A stretch of DNA of 64,000 nucleotides from the NCBI GenBank assembly GCA_013299115.1, contig JAAFKA010000013.1, positions 1-64,000 on the forward strand, read 5' to 3'. Of the stretch, positions 9,097-18,380 are shown piece after piece. Each line of letters opens with the position of its first letter. Positions within the stretch are counted from its first letter, which is position 1. Under the pieces are notes generated by a model, which saw only the letters and a list, made by a program, of their open reading frames with translations, did no database searches and was not told where the DNA came from. The stretch is from Cytophagales bacterium. Its GTDB lineage: Bacteria; Bacteroidota; Bacteroidia; Cytophagales; Thermoflexibacteraceae. The position numbers and the translations under genes are program-made.

Positions 9097-10443
9097 ATGA
9101 CAACTGAACTCCTTGATATAGAACAAATTAACGCAAGTTTGCCAATCCGCACCACAGCCGAAAATGAACATTGGTTGTTGAGCAGTTTAGATACTTTTGC
9201 GGAGGTGCTGTATGTGCAAGAAGACCAAGATGTGGCAACATGGGCAGATATTTTTTCGGCACATCTGGCACCGCACATCAAAGGCGTGCAGGTAGCTTTG
9301 TATATGCAAAAAGGCAACTCTCTTTATTTGGTAGGTGGCTATGCTCTCCAACAAACAAACACCAAAGACCAGCCCCTTGCCATAGGCGAGGGCATCGTAG
9401 GCAAAGTAGCCAAATACAATGAACCTGTATTTTTGCAAGACGATAGCATCAATTACCAAGAAAATTTGGGTACAGTTTCTTTCCAATTAGCAGCCTTAGT
9501 AGCCCTGCCTTTGGCTTTCAACAAAAAAGTATGCGGCGTATTGGAAGTCTTGTTTATGGAAAAGCCCAAACAAATTTACATAGACTTACTCCAACGGCTG
9601 ACCGAAAGAATAGCTGCCAATCTCAACCTTTTTATGATGATGGACAAGTTGGCGGAGAGCAAAAAAGTTATTCAAGCAAAAAACGAAAATATTTGGGCAA
9701 GTATCAATTACGCAAAAAAAATTCAAAATACCTTTCTACCTTCAGAGGCTGAAAGATTGCAAATATTTTCTGAAAGTTTTGTTATTTACAAGCCCCTACA
9801 CATTGTTTCAGGAGATTTTTATTGGCTCTCTGTCCACGACCCCATAAGAATTGCTTGTATTTTCGACTGCACAGGACATGGTATTCCTGCTGCCTTTGTG
9901 TCTTTGTTGGGCTACAATTTGATTAATGAGGCAATTAAACAAAATTTTGTCTATGCACCCGCCGACATCGTGGCGTGGCTCAATTATGGTATCTACCAAC
10001 GAATGAGAAACGGCAACGACAAGATAGACGATGGCATGGATATTGGTATCTGTACTATACAACCACTTGAAAATGAACAGTTTAGCATCAGGTATGCAGG
10101 AGCAAAACACAACTTGTTTTTTTCGCAAGCAGGCAAAATAGAAAAATTGCAATCCGATAAATTTTCTTTGGGTACTGCACCGCAATGTGAACCCAATGAA
10201 CAAGAAATAATTTTGCAAAAAGGAGAAATGCTTTACCTCCTCACAGACGGCTACACCGACCAAGCCAATAAAGACAGAAAAAGATTTGGTACTCCCAAAT
10301 TAATGAAATTGTTAGAAAAAATTTATACCTTGCCACTCCATACACAAGAATATGAACTCCGTACTACTTTCGAAAACCACAGCCACGAGGTAGAACAAAG
10401 AGATGATGTAACTTGCATAGGGTTAAAATTAATGGTTGTCTGA
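9097..10443 (+). CDS. GAF domain SpoIIE/PP2C phosphatase
   Basis: A 448-residue soluble phosphatase; the ATG at 9097 is preferred over an upstream in-frame TTG at 9073. A GAF domain occupies ~30-175, a short coiled linker follows with SINYAKKIQNTFLP, and the SpoIIE/PP2C domain runs from ~230 to the end. Metal-site motifs are present: VSGDFYW, FDCTGHGIPAAF, DGMDIGIC, LTDGYTDQ and RDDVTCIG. It should remove phosphate from Ser/Thr of a partner protein in response to a ligand bound by GAF. The last residues (KLMVV) and the stop codon lie inside a repeat (ggttgtctgacaattttt) that recurs at 13.7 and 28.2 kb, so the C-terminus differs from the VIGFK ending of its paralogues. An intrinsic terminator follows at 10463. 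Confidence 0.92.
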   Translation: MTTELLDIEQINASLPIRTTAENEHWLLSSLDTFAEVLYVQEDQDVATWADIFSAHLAPHIKGVQVALYMQKGNSLYLVGGYALQQTNTKDQPLAIGEGIVGKVAKYNEPVFLQDDSINYQENLGTVSFQLAALVALPLAFNKKVCGVLEVLFMEKPKQIYIDLLQRLTERIAANLNLFMMMDKLAESKKVIQAKNENIWASINYAKKIQNTFLPSEAERLQIFSESFVIYKPLHIVSGDFYWLSVHDPIRIACIFDCTGHGIPAAFVSLLGYNLINEAIKQNFVYAPADIVAWLNYGIYQRMRNGNDKIDDGMDIGICTIQPLENEQFSIRYAGAKHNLFFSQAGKIEKLQSDKFSLGTAPQCEPNEQEIILQKGEMLYLLTDGYTDQANKDRKRFGTPKLMKLLEKIYTLPLHTQEYELRTTFENHSHEVEQRDDVTCIGLKLMVV

Positions 10444-10462
10444 CAATTTTTGTGTAAACGTA

Positions 10463-10490
10463 GGTCTTTGATTTATCAAAGACCCTTTTT
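10463..10490 (+). terminator. intrinsic terminator after the GAF-SpoIIE gene
   Basis: A 10-bp stem (ggtctttgat with atcaaagacc) with a very short loop is followed by c and five T residues. It lies 20 bases after the stop codon. Confidence 0.75.
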
Positions 10491-10524
10491 GGGCAAAGCC
10501 TATGATAAATCATAAGCCTATATT

Positions 10525-10625
10525 AGAGGTTATTACGATAATTTTTGTATAAAAAATTAATCTGTTGATTTTCAGCTAATTGACCTTGCACTCTGAAGGG
10601 TACAGTACAAATCGTAATAACCTCT
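10525..10625. repeat. MITE-like element, copy B
   Basis: A 101-bp element with perfect 15-bp terminal inverted repeats (agaggttattacgat at 10525-10539, atcgtaataacctct at 10611-10625). The core reads in the opposite orientation to copy A and shares ttttcagctaattgacctt and gggtac blocks. No ORF. Confidence 0.92.
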
Positions 10626-10680
10626 ATTGTTTCCATTCCACAAAAATTGTCACACAACCAAAAATGTTAGTTTTTGGGAG

Positions 10681-10878
10681 TTACTTGGAATCTCTTTTTT
10701 TGTCCACACTCCTTATTAAATCTACAAACAAATAGCTTGTAGCCCCAAACATCAAAACCATTACCCAAAATTTAGGTAAGTCGAACCATGCTGCCAAGAA
10801 CAAACCCGCCACTACGGGGGCTGCTAATCCTAACAAGACCACCAAAAATGGGGTCAATAATTTATTAAGTAGTTGCAT
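10681..10878 (-). CDS. small membrane protein with two helices
   Basis: A 65-residue protein starting at the ATG at 10878 (MQLLNKLLTPF). Two hydrophobic segments (about residues 8-29 and 34-54) are joined by a short AWFDLPKF loop, and the C-terminus is highly charged (SVDKKRDSK), suggesting a small integral inner-membrane protein with a cytoplasmic tail. No family is recognised. It is isolated between the GAF-SpoIIE gene and a TPR gene. Coding status rests on the coherent membrane topology and charged tail. Confidence 0.55.
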   Translation of the reverse strand: MQLLNKLLTPFLVVLLGLAAPVVAGLFLAAWFDLPKFWVMVLMFGATSYLFVDLIRSVDKKRDSK

Positions 10879-11103
10879 ACACAATCAAATTAAATGGTAA
10901 ACTAAACAGATAACGCTAGACAGATAACGATAGTGTGCAGCTATTGGTTGTTGAAAAGTTATTACATTTTTGTTAATAAAACAAATGTTTTGTTGTAATT
11001 ATTTTAACAAAAATAATATTTTGTTGAAAATTAAACAAAGAAAACATACAGATTTAAAATGTCCTTATCAATACCATTTAGTTTGTGCGTAATTTTCAGT
11101 TAC

Positions 11104-12063
11104 TTACGACATCCTTTTCAAAGCCTCTTGTGCTTCTTTCAGGTTTTTGTCTTGCTGAATGGCTGTTTGGTACAGCTTTTTTGCCTCAGCCTTGTTGCCT
11201 CTTTTTTCATAAATCATACCCAAACGAAAATAAGCCCCACCAATAGAAGGTTCTCCTTTTGCGGGTTTGTATTTTAGGTAACTTTGCAAACAAGTTTCGC
11301 CTTTGTCTAATTGCAAACCCGAAATAGCAGCCACCTTACCAAATTGGTAACTTATTGCCATATTCGCAGGGTTTTGTTTCAAAAAATTGTCGTACAAATC
11401 TAAGGCTTTTTGATATTTTTGTTGTGTAACATAAGCACTGCCAACAGCCAAAACTGTATTGGCATCATTAGGTTTGGCAGCCAATAATTCTACATATTCT
11501 TTTTCAGCTTCGGCGTGTTTCCCTTGTTTGGTGTAGATTTGTGCCAAAAGTACAGTCCCTTGTTCTTTGTCAAGGTTTTTAAGTGCTTTGGCATTGGCAA
11601 GGGCTTTGTCTAAGTCGCCACCCATAAACGAAGGGGCTTGGATATAATATTGTATCAAGCCCGACAAACAATCTTTGTTTTTTCCATCGAGGGCTACGCA
11701 CTTCTCAAAAGCATTTTTGATTTTGGGAGCTAAGATGCCTTGTTTAATCATACTGGCTTGCTGTGCATAGCTGCCGTAGGCTGCACCCAACCAATAATGA
11801 TAGATAGCCACCTTTTCGTTGGTATCAACAGCTTCATCAAAAAAGTCGGCTGCGTCTTCGTACTTTTGCTCATCAAAAGCCATACGACCCAAATAATACT
11901 GGGCTTGGGCGTAGTCTTGGTGGTCGTCATCGAGGATAGTAAATATTTTTTTTGCCTCTGCATATTTTTTCTGTTCAAACAAGGCAACACCTTGTTGAAG
12001 GTTTTGGGCAGCCAGCGAAGTGCATAAATACAAAGCCAACAAGAAAGAAGCTAAGGTTTTCAT
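11104..12063 (-). CDS. secreted TPR-repeat protein
   Basis: A 319-residue protein with a signal peptide (MKTLASFLLALYLCTSLAAQ) and tetratricopeptide repeats over most of the rest. Examples are the blocks GVALFEQKKYAEAKKIF, AQYYLGRMAFDEQKYEDAADF and FRLGMIYEKRGNKAEAKKLY. It should form a periplasmic or surface-associated helical scaffold binding another protein or peptide. It stands alone on the minus strand, with 450 bases of non-coding DNA upstream. The partner is unknown. Confidence 0.85.
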   Translation of the reverse strand: MKTLASFLLALYLCTSLAAQNLQQGVALFEQKKYAEAKKIFTILDDDHQDYAQAQYYLGRMAFDEQKYEDAADFFDEAVDTNEKVAIYHYWLGAAYGSYAQQASMIKQGILAPKIKNAFEKCVALDGKNKDCLSGLIQYYIQAPSFMGGDLDKALANAKALKNLDKEQGTVLLAQIYTKQGKHAEAEKEYVELLAAKPNDANTVLAVGSAYVTQQKYQKALDLYDNFLKQNPANMAISYQFGKVAAISGLQLDKGETCLQSYLKYKPAKGEPSIGGAYFRLGMIYEKRGNKAEAKKLYQTAIQQDKNLKEAQEALKRMS

Positions 12064-12514
12064 CGTTATTTTTAAGTTAGTTAAAACAAGAGATGCAAAA
12101 TAAAGTAAAAAGGTTGCACGAGGTCGAATTTTTTAGCTTTTTCTAACAACTAAATAAGCCTAAAAAATACATTTGCCCAATTTAGAAAATTTGCAACTTA
12201 CTAAAAACTATGCCAAAAGAGTTAAGTAGTTGATTTTTAGGTAATTATAAAATATTACAAAACTATTACTTTACATAACTAACTTATTTTCTAATACTAT
12301 TTTAAGCAATTTTTTGACAAAAATAGCAATTACTTACGTCTGCTATGCAAAACAGCAAGTATAAAAGTTGTTTAAAAACTTCTTTTTCTAAACCTAATTA
12401 CTATATTTGCAGCTATTCAATGCAAAAAAATAGTTACAAACAACCAAACCTACTAAAAAGTCCGACATGACTTTACTTTAACCAAGATTTTTACAGCATA
12501 TACCCATAGTTGAT
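12064..12514. other. AT-rich intergenic region between divergent genes
   Basis: About 450 bases without a gene between the divergently transcribed TPR gene and the M23 endopeptidase. A TATATTTG at 12402-12409 fits the Bacteroidota -7 element on the plus strand and could serve the M23 gene, but no TTTG or TTG lies at the proper distance upstream. No clear hairpin or RNA gene was seen. Confidence 0.5.
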
Positions 12515-13492
12515 ATGGCAAAAATAAAATATTACTACGACACCGAAACGTGCCAATATGAGCCTGTGAAGGTCAGTAGAAGTGAGTTTCTTACGAATAT
12601 TGCGGGGTTTTTGATAGTAGCCACCTTTGCGGGTTTTGGAGTTTCTACCATTTATCGCAACTATTTTCCTTCGGCAAAAGAAGCCAATTTGATGAAAGAA
12701 AATCAGGAGTTGCTACTGAAATATGAGTTTCTGAACAAAGAGTTGGCTACGACCAACCAAATGTTAGGCGTATTGCAAGAACGTGATGACAATGTCTATC
12801 GTGTGATTTTTGAGGCAGACCCCATAGCCCCTGAAATCAGACGAGGTGGTACAGGTGGTACAGAAAAATACCGCGAATTGTTAGACGAAAAACTGAAAAG
12901 AGAAGACCTCATTCTCTCTACTTTGCGGAAGATAGACAATATCAAAAAGCAAATGTATATTCAAACCAGGTCGTATGATGAACTCATGCAGCTTGCCGAA
13001 CAAAAAAACACCATGCTGGCTTCTATGCCTGCCATTATGCCACTTGCCAACAAAGATTTACAAACCTTTGCCTCTGGTTTCGGCTATCGGATTCACCCCA
13101 TTTACAAAGTTCCCAAAATGCACACAGGCTGCGACCTTACCGCCGCACAAGGTTCTCCTGTTTATGCTTCGGGAGATGGCGTGGTCATTTCGTCTGAATG
13201 GTCTGGCGGTTATGGCAACCAAGTAGAAATAGACCATGGATTTGGTTACGTTACCAAATATGCCCACCTTTCTGCTTTCCAGTGCAAAAAAGGACAAAAA
13301 ATAAAACGTGGCGAATTGATTGGTTTGGTAGGCACTACGGGTACTTCGGTAGCACCGCACTTGCACTACGAGGTCATCAGAAATGGAGAAAAAGTCGACC
13401 CAGTGCATTACTTTTTCAACGACCTAAGCCCAGAGCAGTACGAGAAAATGCTCGAAATTGCTGCCCAAAATAAACAATCTTTGGGAGGATAG
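12515..13492 (+). CDS. M23-family peptidoglycan endopeptidase
   Basis: A 325-residue membrane-anchored LytM/M23 metallopeptidase. There is a short cytoplasmic N-terminus, one membrane helix (~28-46: IAGFLIVATFAGFG), a coiled-coil region (~55-180) and the catalytic domain (~188-310). Zinc ligands are visible: His203 and Asp207 in MHTGCD, and His284 in HLHYEV, with His282 as the catalytic base. Other family blocks are FGYRIHPIYK and GNQVEIDHGFGYVTKYAHL. It should cleave peptide cross-links of peptidoglycan in the periplasm, or regulate cell-wall enzymes as such coiled-coil M23 proteins do. Size and layout are usual for Bacteroidota. Confidence 0.93.
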   Translation: MAKIKYYYDTETCQYEPVKVSRSEFLTNIAGFLIVATFAGFGVSTIYRNYFPSAKEANLMKENQELLLKYEFLNKELATTNQMLGVLQERDDNVYRVIFEADPIAPEIRRGGTGGTEKYRELLDEKLKREDLILSTLRKIDNIKKQMYIQTRSYDELMQLAEQKNTMLASMPAIMPLANKDLQTFASGFGYRIHPIYKVPKMHTGCDLTAAQGSPVYASGDGVVISSEWSGGYGNQVEIDHGFGYVTKYAHLSAFQCKKGQKIKRGELIGLVGTTGTSVAPHLHYEVIRNGEKVDPVHYFFNDLSPEQYEKMLEIAAQNKQSLGG

Positions 13493-13538
13493 TGGAAATA
13501 TTGAATAGTGTCACAAAAGTAATGCTGTGCCTGGATTA

Positions 13539-13811
13539 GAGGCTGTCCGAAAAGACAGTCTCTTTTGTCATTAAATTTTTCAGGTTTATCCTTCTGTAGT
13601 TATTGTTTAGCAACAATTTCCAGTTTATAGCCTTCGCTAAGTCGTTTTTGAAGTACAACAAATAAAAAACAAGGTTTTTTGCTCCTTTAGCCCTAAAATA
13701 CAAAAAAGGCAGAAAGGCTTTTCGGACGGTCTCCTACGTTTCTACAAAAATTGTCTGACAAGTCTTTGATAAATCAACGACCTACGTTTCTACAAAAGTT
13801 GTTGGACAACC
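13539..13811. repeat. composite repeat: GAGGCTGTCCGAAAAG element plus GTTGTC repeat
   Basis: A 195-bp segment (13539-13733) is bounded by gaggctgtccgaaaag and cttttcggacggtctc, imperfect terminal inverted repeats. It runs straight into two direct copies (about 13733-13761 and 13781-13811) of cctacgtttctacaaaa..ttgt. The same two parts, joined at the same CTCCTACG/CGTAGGAG border, occur in the opposite orientation at 28159-28305. It may be the remnant of an insertion sequence or a MITE. It occupies most of the ~450-base gap before the TPR-SpoIIE gene. Confidence 0.7.
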
Positions 13812-13946
13812 AAAATGTTCTAAATTTTCTGCCTCGATAAAATTCACAGAAAAAATTATTAAAAGTCATACAAATCTTATAAATTAGTGCATAGCATTTA
13901 ACCACGCCTTTAGGGTGTAGGTTTTTTCCATTATTTACATCAGCCA

Positions 13947-16388
13947 ATGTCTATTTTACGCTACTTTTCGGTTTGTTTGCTTCTTTGGTTGGTTGCTTTT
14001 GCTGTCCAAGCCCAAAGTCTTGACGAGTTATTAGGCAAATTGCAAAATGAAAAAGATAATGCCCAACGCAGTCAATTAGCTTATCAAATTGCCCAACAAT
14101 ACCAAAAGCAAAAGGGCAACAAAAAAGCTGTTGAGTATTTTCGGTTGGCTATGCAGGGGGCTGCTGCCCCGCAGCAAGTCCGTTGTTTGCAACAAATGAT
14201 GGCTGCACAGGCTGCACAACCCGACTACGGGGCTGCTATTCAAACTGCTGATGAACTATTGCCTTTGTTAAACTCTGCAAAAAATACGGAGGTCTGGACT
14301 CAAACACAAAAAAGATTGATAGACTATGCCCAACTACAAAAAAATTATGCTCGTGCAGTACAGGCAAATAATGATTTGTTGCAATTTTATACTCAACAAA
14401 ATAATTTGGTAGAAGTGGCTCGGCTCTATAATAATTTGGGAGTTTTACACCGCAGACTAAATAAAAATTCAGAGGCAGTCGAGTATTTTAACAAGGCGTT
14501 GGCTACCAACAAAACCTTGCTCAACAGCAACAACAAAACAGCCCAACAAGAAATTTTTACCAATATCAACACAGGCGTAACCTTGTTGCAACTTGGCAGA
14601 ACAAAAGAAGCTGATGAATACCTGAAAAAAGCTACAAATTTAGCCGAAAAAAACCAAAATGATTACACCAAAGCCTCTGCCTATAATTATTTGGCTATGG
14701 CAGATTATTTGGCAGATAGAAATGCCGATGCCTTAAATTATGCAAAACAAGCCCAAACTATTGCCGAAACCAATAATGATACAGAAAATAAATTGGCTGC
14801 TTACAAAGTATTGGCTTTGCTAAACGAAAGTGAGGACAACTATAAAGAAGCACAAACTTATAATAAACTCTATCAAGAATTGGCAAGCAGTGCTGAAAAA
14901 CAGCAACAACAAGCAATTCAGCAGAATTTGGAAACCGAAATTGCGGTAGAGAAAAAGGAAAGTGAACTAAAATCTTTGTTGGCAGAAAAGCAACAGCAAG
15001 CCGCAGCCCTCAAACAATCGGAGTTGGAAAGGCAGAAACAAGAACAGGCTTTGCAACTCAAAGACCAAGAATTGGCTTTATTGAAACGCAACGAGGAGTT
15101 AAAAAACTCAGAATTAAAGTCGCAACAGTTGGAAAAGCAAAAAGTGCAGCAATTATTGGCAATGACAACACAAGCCGTAGAGATTGAAAAACAGAAGGCT
15201 GAAACCGAAAAACAAAAGGCATTGGTGGAGAAACAACAGCAGGAGTCACAACGACTAACTTTGCTGGCAGACAAAGAAAGAACCGAAAAAGAAAGTAGCC
15301 AAAAAGCCTTAGAATTAGCCGAAACACAAAAGCAATTAGAAACCGAAAAAGTAGCCAGAGGTAAACAGATAACCTATTTGCTTATGGGGCTTGGCTTAAT
15401 TATCTTAATTTCTTTGTTTTTTGTATGGCGTAGCTTGAAAGAAACTCGTAAATTGAATGTTAAATTAGAGGATAAAAACCAGAAAATAGAGCAACAAAAC
15501 GAAGCCTTGCACCAAAAACAAGAGGAAATTAATACCCAGAACGAAGAACTGCAACAACAACAAGAGGAAATCATGGCTCAACGTGATTTGATGCAGGAAA
15601 TTAACGAAGAATTGTCGGACAAGAACACCAATCTCACCAAATCTATTACCTACGCAAGCCGTATTCAGCGTGGTATGTTGCCTTCTTTTGCCCAAGTTGA
15701 AACAGCCTTAGCCAATTATTTTATTCTCTACCGACCTCGCGATATTGTTTCGGGAGATTTTTATTGGTTTGCCGAAACACCAACAGGTTCACTCTTGGCT
15801 GCTGCCGACTGCACAGGTCATGGCGTGCCTGGGGCTTTTATGTCTATGATTTGTTCGGCTTTGTTGGATAGTATTGTGTATGAAAAGCAAATCACTTCAC
15901 CTGAAAAAGTTTTGCAGCAATTAAGTACAGATGTCATGGCAAGTTTAGACCAAAAAAATAACGATACCCACGACGGCATGGACGTGGTGCTGATGGGCAT
16001 CAGCCACGACCAACGCACCTTGCAATATGCGGGTGGACAAAATTCTCTCTACTACATCACAGGTGGCGAATTTTTGGAACTCAAAGCCGACAAGCACCCC
16101 ATTGGCGACCCTTATTATCCTGATGACCGTAGTTTTACGCTGCACACCCTCGAAATCACGCAACCCACTTATGTTTACGGTTTATCTGATGGATATTGCG
16201 ACCAATTTGGAGGTACAAATAAAAAGAAATTTGGCAAAAAACAACTGCGTGAGTTGCTCCTCAATATTTATGAATTGCCAATGAAAGAGCAACACACTGT
16301 TTTAGACCAAACACTCCAAAATTGGATGGACTCTGGACATGAGGAACAGGTTGATGATGTGTTGGTGATTGGTTTTAGGTTGGGGTAA
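13947..16388 (+). CDS. TPR - coiled coil - transmembrane SpoIIE/PP2C phosphatase
   Basis: An 813-residue sensor phosphatase. A signal peptide (MSILRYFSVCLLLWLVAFAVQA) precedes TPR repeats (~25-310), then a long Gln/Lys/Glu-rich coiled coil (~310-470), one membrane helix (~475-494, ITYLLMGLGLIILISLFFVW), a second coiled coil (~500-565) and the SpoIIE/PP2C domain (~585-813). Catalytic motifs are intact: VSGDFYW, ADCTGHGVPGAFMSM, DGMDVVLMG, LSDGYCDQFGG and VDDVLVIGF. The linker SITYASRIQRGMLP matches those of the other three phosphatases in this window. The periplasmic TPR part probably senses a protein or peptide ligand. Its substrate is unknown; SiaC-like or STAS-type proteins are the family precedent. 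Confidence 0.92.
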   Translation: MSILRYFSVCLLLWLVAFAVQAQSLDELLGKLQNEKDNAQRSQLAYQIAQQYQKQKGNKKAVEYFRLAMQGAAAPQQVRCLQQMMAAQAAQPDYGAAIQTADELLPLLNSAKNTEVWTQTQKRLIDYAQLQKNYARAVQANNDLLQFYTQQNNLVEVARLYNNLGVLHRRLNKNSEAVEYFNKALATNKTLLNSNNKTAQQEIFTNINTGVTLLQLGRTKEADEYLKKATNLAEKNQNDYTKASAYNYLAMADYLADRNADALNYAKQAQTIAETNNDTENKLAAYKVLALLNESEDNYKEAQTYNKLYQELASSAEKQQQQAIQQNLETEIAVEKKESELKSLLAEKQQQAAALKQSELERQKQEQALQLKDQELALLKRNEELKNSELKSQQLEKQKVQQLLAMTTQAVEIEKQKAETEKQKALVEKQQQESQRLTLLADKERTEKESSQKALELAETQKQLETEKVARGKQITYLLMGLGLIILISLFFVWRSLKETRKLNVKLEDKNQKIEQQNEALHQKQEEINTQNEELQQQQEEIMAQRDLMQEINEELSDKNTNLTKSITYASRIQRGMLPSFAQVETALANYFILYRPRDIVSGDFYWFAETPTGSLLAAADCTGHGVPGAFMSMICSALLDSIVYEKQITSPEKVLQQLSTDVMASLDQKNNDTHDGMDVVLMGISHDQRTLQYAGGQNSLYYITGGEFLELKADKHPIGDPYYPDDRSFTLHTLEITQPTYVYGLSDGYCDQFGGTNKKKFGKKQLRELLLNIYELPMKEQHTVLDQTLQNWMDSGHEEQVDDVLVIGFRLG

Positions 16389-16414
16389 TTTTTTTTAACA
16401 AGGTATAAGTTGTA

Positions 16415-16495
16415 TGGAATGTAACATACATTTTAATGTGTGGTCTTCGTTTTTATACAAAATTTCACACGCTAAACTTATGCTACATTCAACTA
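16415..16495. repeat. degenerate inverted pair of GTAG/GTAA-footed hairpins
   Basis: gaatgtaacatacattttaa followed by tgtgtgg is matched inversely by cacacgctaaacttatgcta plus cattc about 30 bases on, with surrounding arms agttgtatgg and aactac. It is related to the 28-bp tandem units at 26304-26391. It lies between two convergent genes and could act in termination. Confidence 0.5.
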
Positions 16496-16518
16496 CATAA
16501 CTTATAATATGCTTTGCA

Positions 16519-17772
16519 CTACACAAAAGCCTGAATACCTGTAATTTCTTTGCCCAAAATAAGCAAATGAATGTCGTGAGTACCTTCGTAGGTTACAACA
16601 GATTCGAGGTTCATCGCATGACGCATCATAGGAAATTCACCTGTAATGCCCATTCCGCCCAAAATTTGGCGTGATTCTCTTGCTATTTCCAATGCTATCT
16701 GCACACTATTTCGTTTTGCCAAAGAAATTTGGGCAGTCGTAGCTTTTCCTTCGTTCATGAGTTTGCCCAAACGCCAGCAAACTAATTGGGCTTTGGTAAT
16801 TTCTGTTAAAAATTCAGCCAATTTTTTCTGTATTAATTGGAAAGAGGCAATAGGTTTGCCAAATTGGATTCTTTCGGCTGCATATCTTTTAGCAGAATCA
16901 TAGCAGTCCATAGCAGCACCCAAAGCACCCCAAGCGATGCCATATCTTGCCGAGTCTAAGCACATCATTGGCGCACCCAAACCACTTTTGAGGGGCAATA
17001 GATTTTCTTTTGGCACTTTCACATTGTCAAACACCAATTCGCCTGTGCAGCTTGCCCGCAACGACCATTTGTTGTGTGTAGTAGGCGTGCTAAAACCTTC
17101 CATACCTCTCTCCACTATCAAACCGTGAATACGACCTTCCTCGTTTTTTGCCCACACCACCGCTATATCAGCTTCGGGTGAGTTAGAAATCCACATTTTT
17201 GCACCATTGAGCAAATAATGGTCACCCATGTCTTTAAAGTTGGTTTCCATACCGCTGGGGTTAGAGCCATGATTAGGCTCTGTTAAGCCAAAACAGCCCA
17301 ACATTTCGCCACTTGCCAATTTGGGAAGGTATTTTTTCTTTTGTGCCTCCGACCCAAATTTATAGATAGGATACATCACCAAAGAGCCTTGTACAGAAGC
17401 AGTCGACCTCATGCCAGAGTCGCCACGTTCTATTTCCTGCATGATGATGCCATAGGCTATGTAATCCAAACCGCCGCCGCCATATTCGGTAGGAACAGTA
17501 GGACCAAAAGCACCAATTTCGCCAAATTTTTTGACAATGTGCGAAGGAAAAATATTGTGTTCGGCACAATGCTCGATGATAGGCGAAATTTCTTTTTTCA
17601 CAAAATCACGCACCGCCGACCTAATCATAAGGTGTTCTTCGGTAAGCAAGTCGTCTATTTTATAAAAATCTGGAGCCTCGTAGTTGTCTTGTGCCTGACG
17701 GCGAGGTATTTCTTGTGTTTTGCCGTTTAGGTTGCCATTGAGATGCACCTTTTCATTTGCTATTGTTGCCAT
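16519..17772 (-). CDS. acyl-CoA dehydrogenase, glutaryl-CoA dehydrogenase-like
   Basis: A 417-residue FAD-dependent acyl-CoA dehydrogenase. Family blocks include LGCFGLTEPNHGSNP, MWISNSP, SLRAS.TGELVFDNVKVP, RYGIAWGALGAA, ERIQFGKPI and, near the end, YEGTHDIHLLILG with the catalytic Glu (~396). The set of motifs, especially the Glu position in TYEGTHD and the RYGIAWG block, resembles glutaryl-CoA dehydrogenases, which convert glutaryl-CoA to crotonyl-CoA in lysine and tryptophan breakdown. A short-chain acyl-CoA dehydrogenase is the alternative. The N-terminal ~30 residues are an unconserved polar extension. It stands alone, convergent with the TPR-SpoIIE gene. Confidence 0.9.
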   Translation of the reverse strand: MATIANEKVHLNGNLNGKTQEIPRRQAQDNYEAPDFYKIDDLLTEEHLMIRSAVRDFVKKEISPIIEHCAEHNIFPSHIVKKFGEIGAFGPTVPTEYGGGGLDYIAYGIIMQEIERGDSGMRSTASVQGSLVMYPIYKFGSEAQKKKYLPKLASGEMLGCFGLTEPNHGSNPSGMETNFKDMGDHYLLNGAKMWISNSPEADIAVVWAKNEEGRIHGLIVERGMEGFSTPTTHNKWSLRASCTGELVFDNVKVPKENLLPLKSGLGAPMMCLDSARYGIAWGALGAAMDCYDSAKRYAAERIQFGKPIASFQLIQKKLAEFLTEITKAQLVCWRLGKLMNEGKATTAQISLAKRNSVQIALEIARESRQILGGMGITGEFPMMRHAMNLESVVTYEGTHDIHLLILGKEITGIQAFV

Positions 17773-18380
17773 AAATGCTTTTCGTTATTGGTTATTTTTT
17801 GCAAATTTAACTATCAATAATCAATTTTCCCAACCTATTTGGTTTATTCTTATTGGACTTATTTACTTGAAGAAACAATGATATTTTTAGCACACAGATA
17901 ACACTGATTTTACTGATAAAGTACGGATTTTAAAATTTTTATCCATAATATCTGCTTAATCTGTGTTATCTGCGTGCTTAATTTATTGCACCAACTTTTC
18001 AATTTAGTTTAACAACACAACATTGGAGTTAATTTTATTTACAAATGTAAGATTTGTGTATGAAATACAAAAATAATTAAAAACTCTATGTTTTAGAGCA
18101 AAAATTGTAACTGTTTACAAAAATAATAACCTCAAAATCAGGTAGTTGCAAAAAAAACAGGCAAATGATTGAAAGAAAAATTGGCAATAAGTTTTTTTTT
18201 TCAAAAATATTTTTGCTACTTGCTTTCATTAAACAGCAAAGCCAAAATTGTTTGGCACAAAAGAGTTTTATTTTGTTGAGTGTAATCATTTGGTAATCAA
18301 TTACTTGTAAAATTTACAACTTACAATGAAAGACACTCCATTATTTACAGCAATCAACTACACACTTTACTATTAGGATT
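17773..18380. other. 608-base intergenic region with one degenerate inverted repeat
   Basis: Between the acyl-CoA dehydrogenase and the NlpC/P60 gene, transcribed divergently. Bases 17887-17981 are an imperfect palindrome (ttagcacacagataacac against gtgttatctgcgtgcttaa), a repeat type that recurs in weaker form at 23079-23158. The rest is AT-rich with no recognisable gene. A 67-codon minus-strand frame (18086-18289) has no family features and is probably fortuitous. Confidence 0.6.
17887..17981. repeat. imperfect inverted repeat, CAGATAACAC type
   Basis: A ~23-base arm at each end with three mismatches (ttagcacacagataacac... and ...gtgttatctgcgtgcttaa) encloses ~50 AT-rich bases. A related arm arrangement is at 23079-23158. 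Confidence 0.65.

Larger units (their letters stand above)
10434..10659. repeat. inverted pair of GGTTGTC..CAATTTTTGTG repeats enclosing MITE copy B
   Basis: The left arm ggttgtctgacaatttttg (10434-10452) is matched inversely by caaaaattgtcacacaacc (10641-10659) with one or two differences. The pair encloses a terminator and MITE copy B. The left arm overlaps the 3' end and stop codon of the phosphatase gene. Related copies lie at 13733-13811 and 28159-28197. Confidence 0.65.

Noticed and set aside
14918-15274. 118-codon Cys/Ser/Phe-rich frame opposite the TPR-SpoIIE gene
   Set aside because: It is the complement of the Gln/Lys/Glu-rich coiled coil; such repeats give long open antisense frames.
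18086-18289. 67-codon minus-strand ORF
   Set aside because: It lies in AT-rich intergenic DNA, has no domain, no good topology and no promoter. Probably fortuitous.
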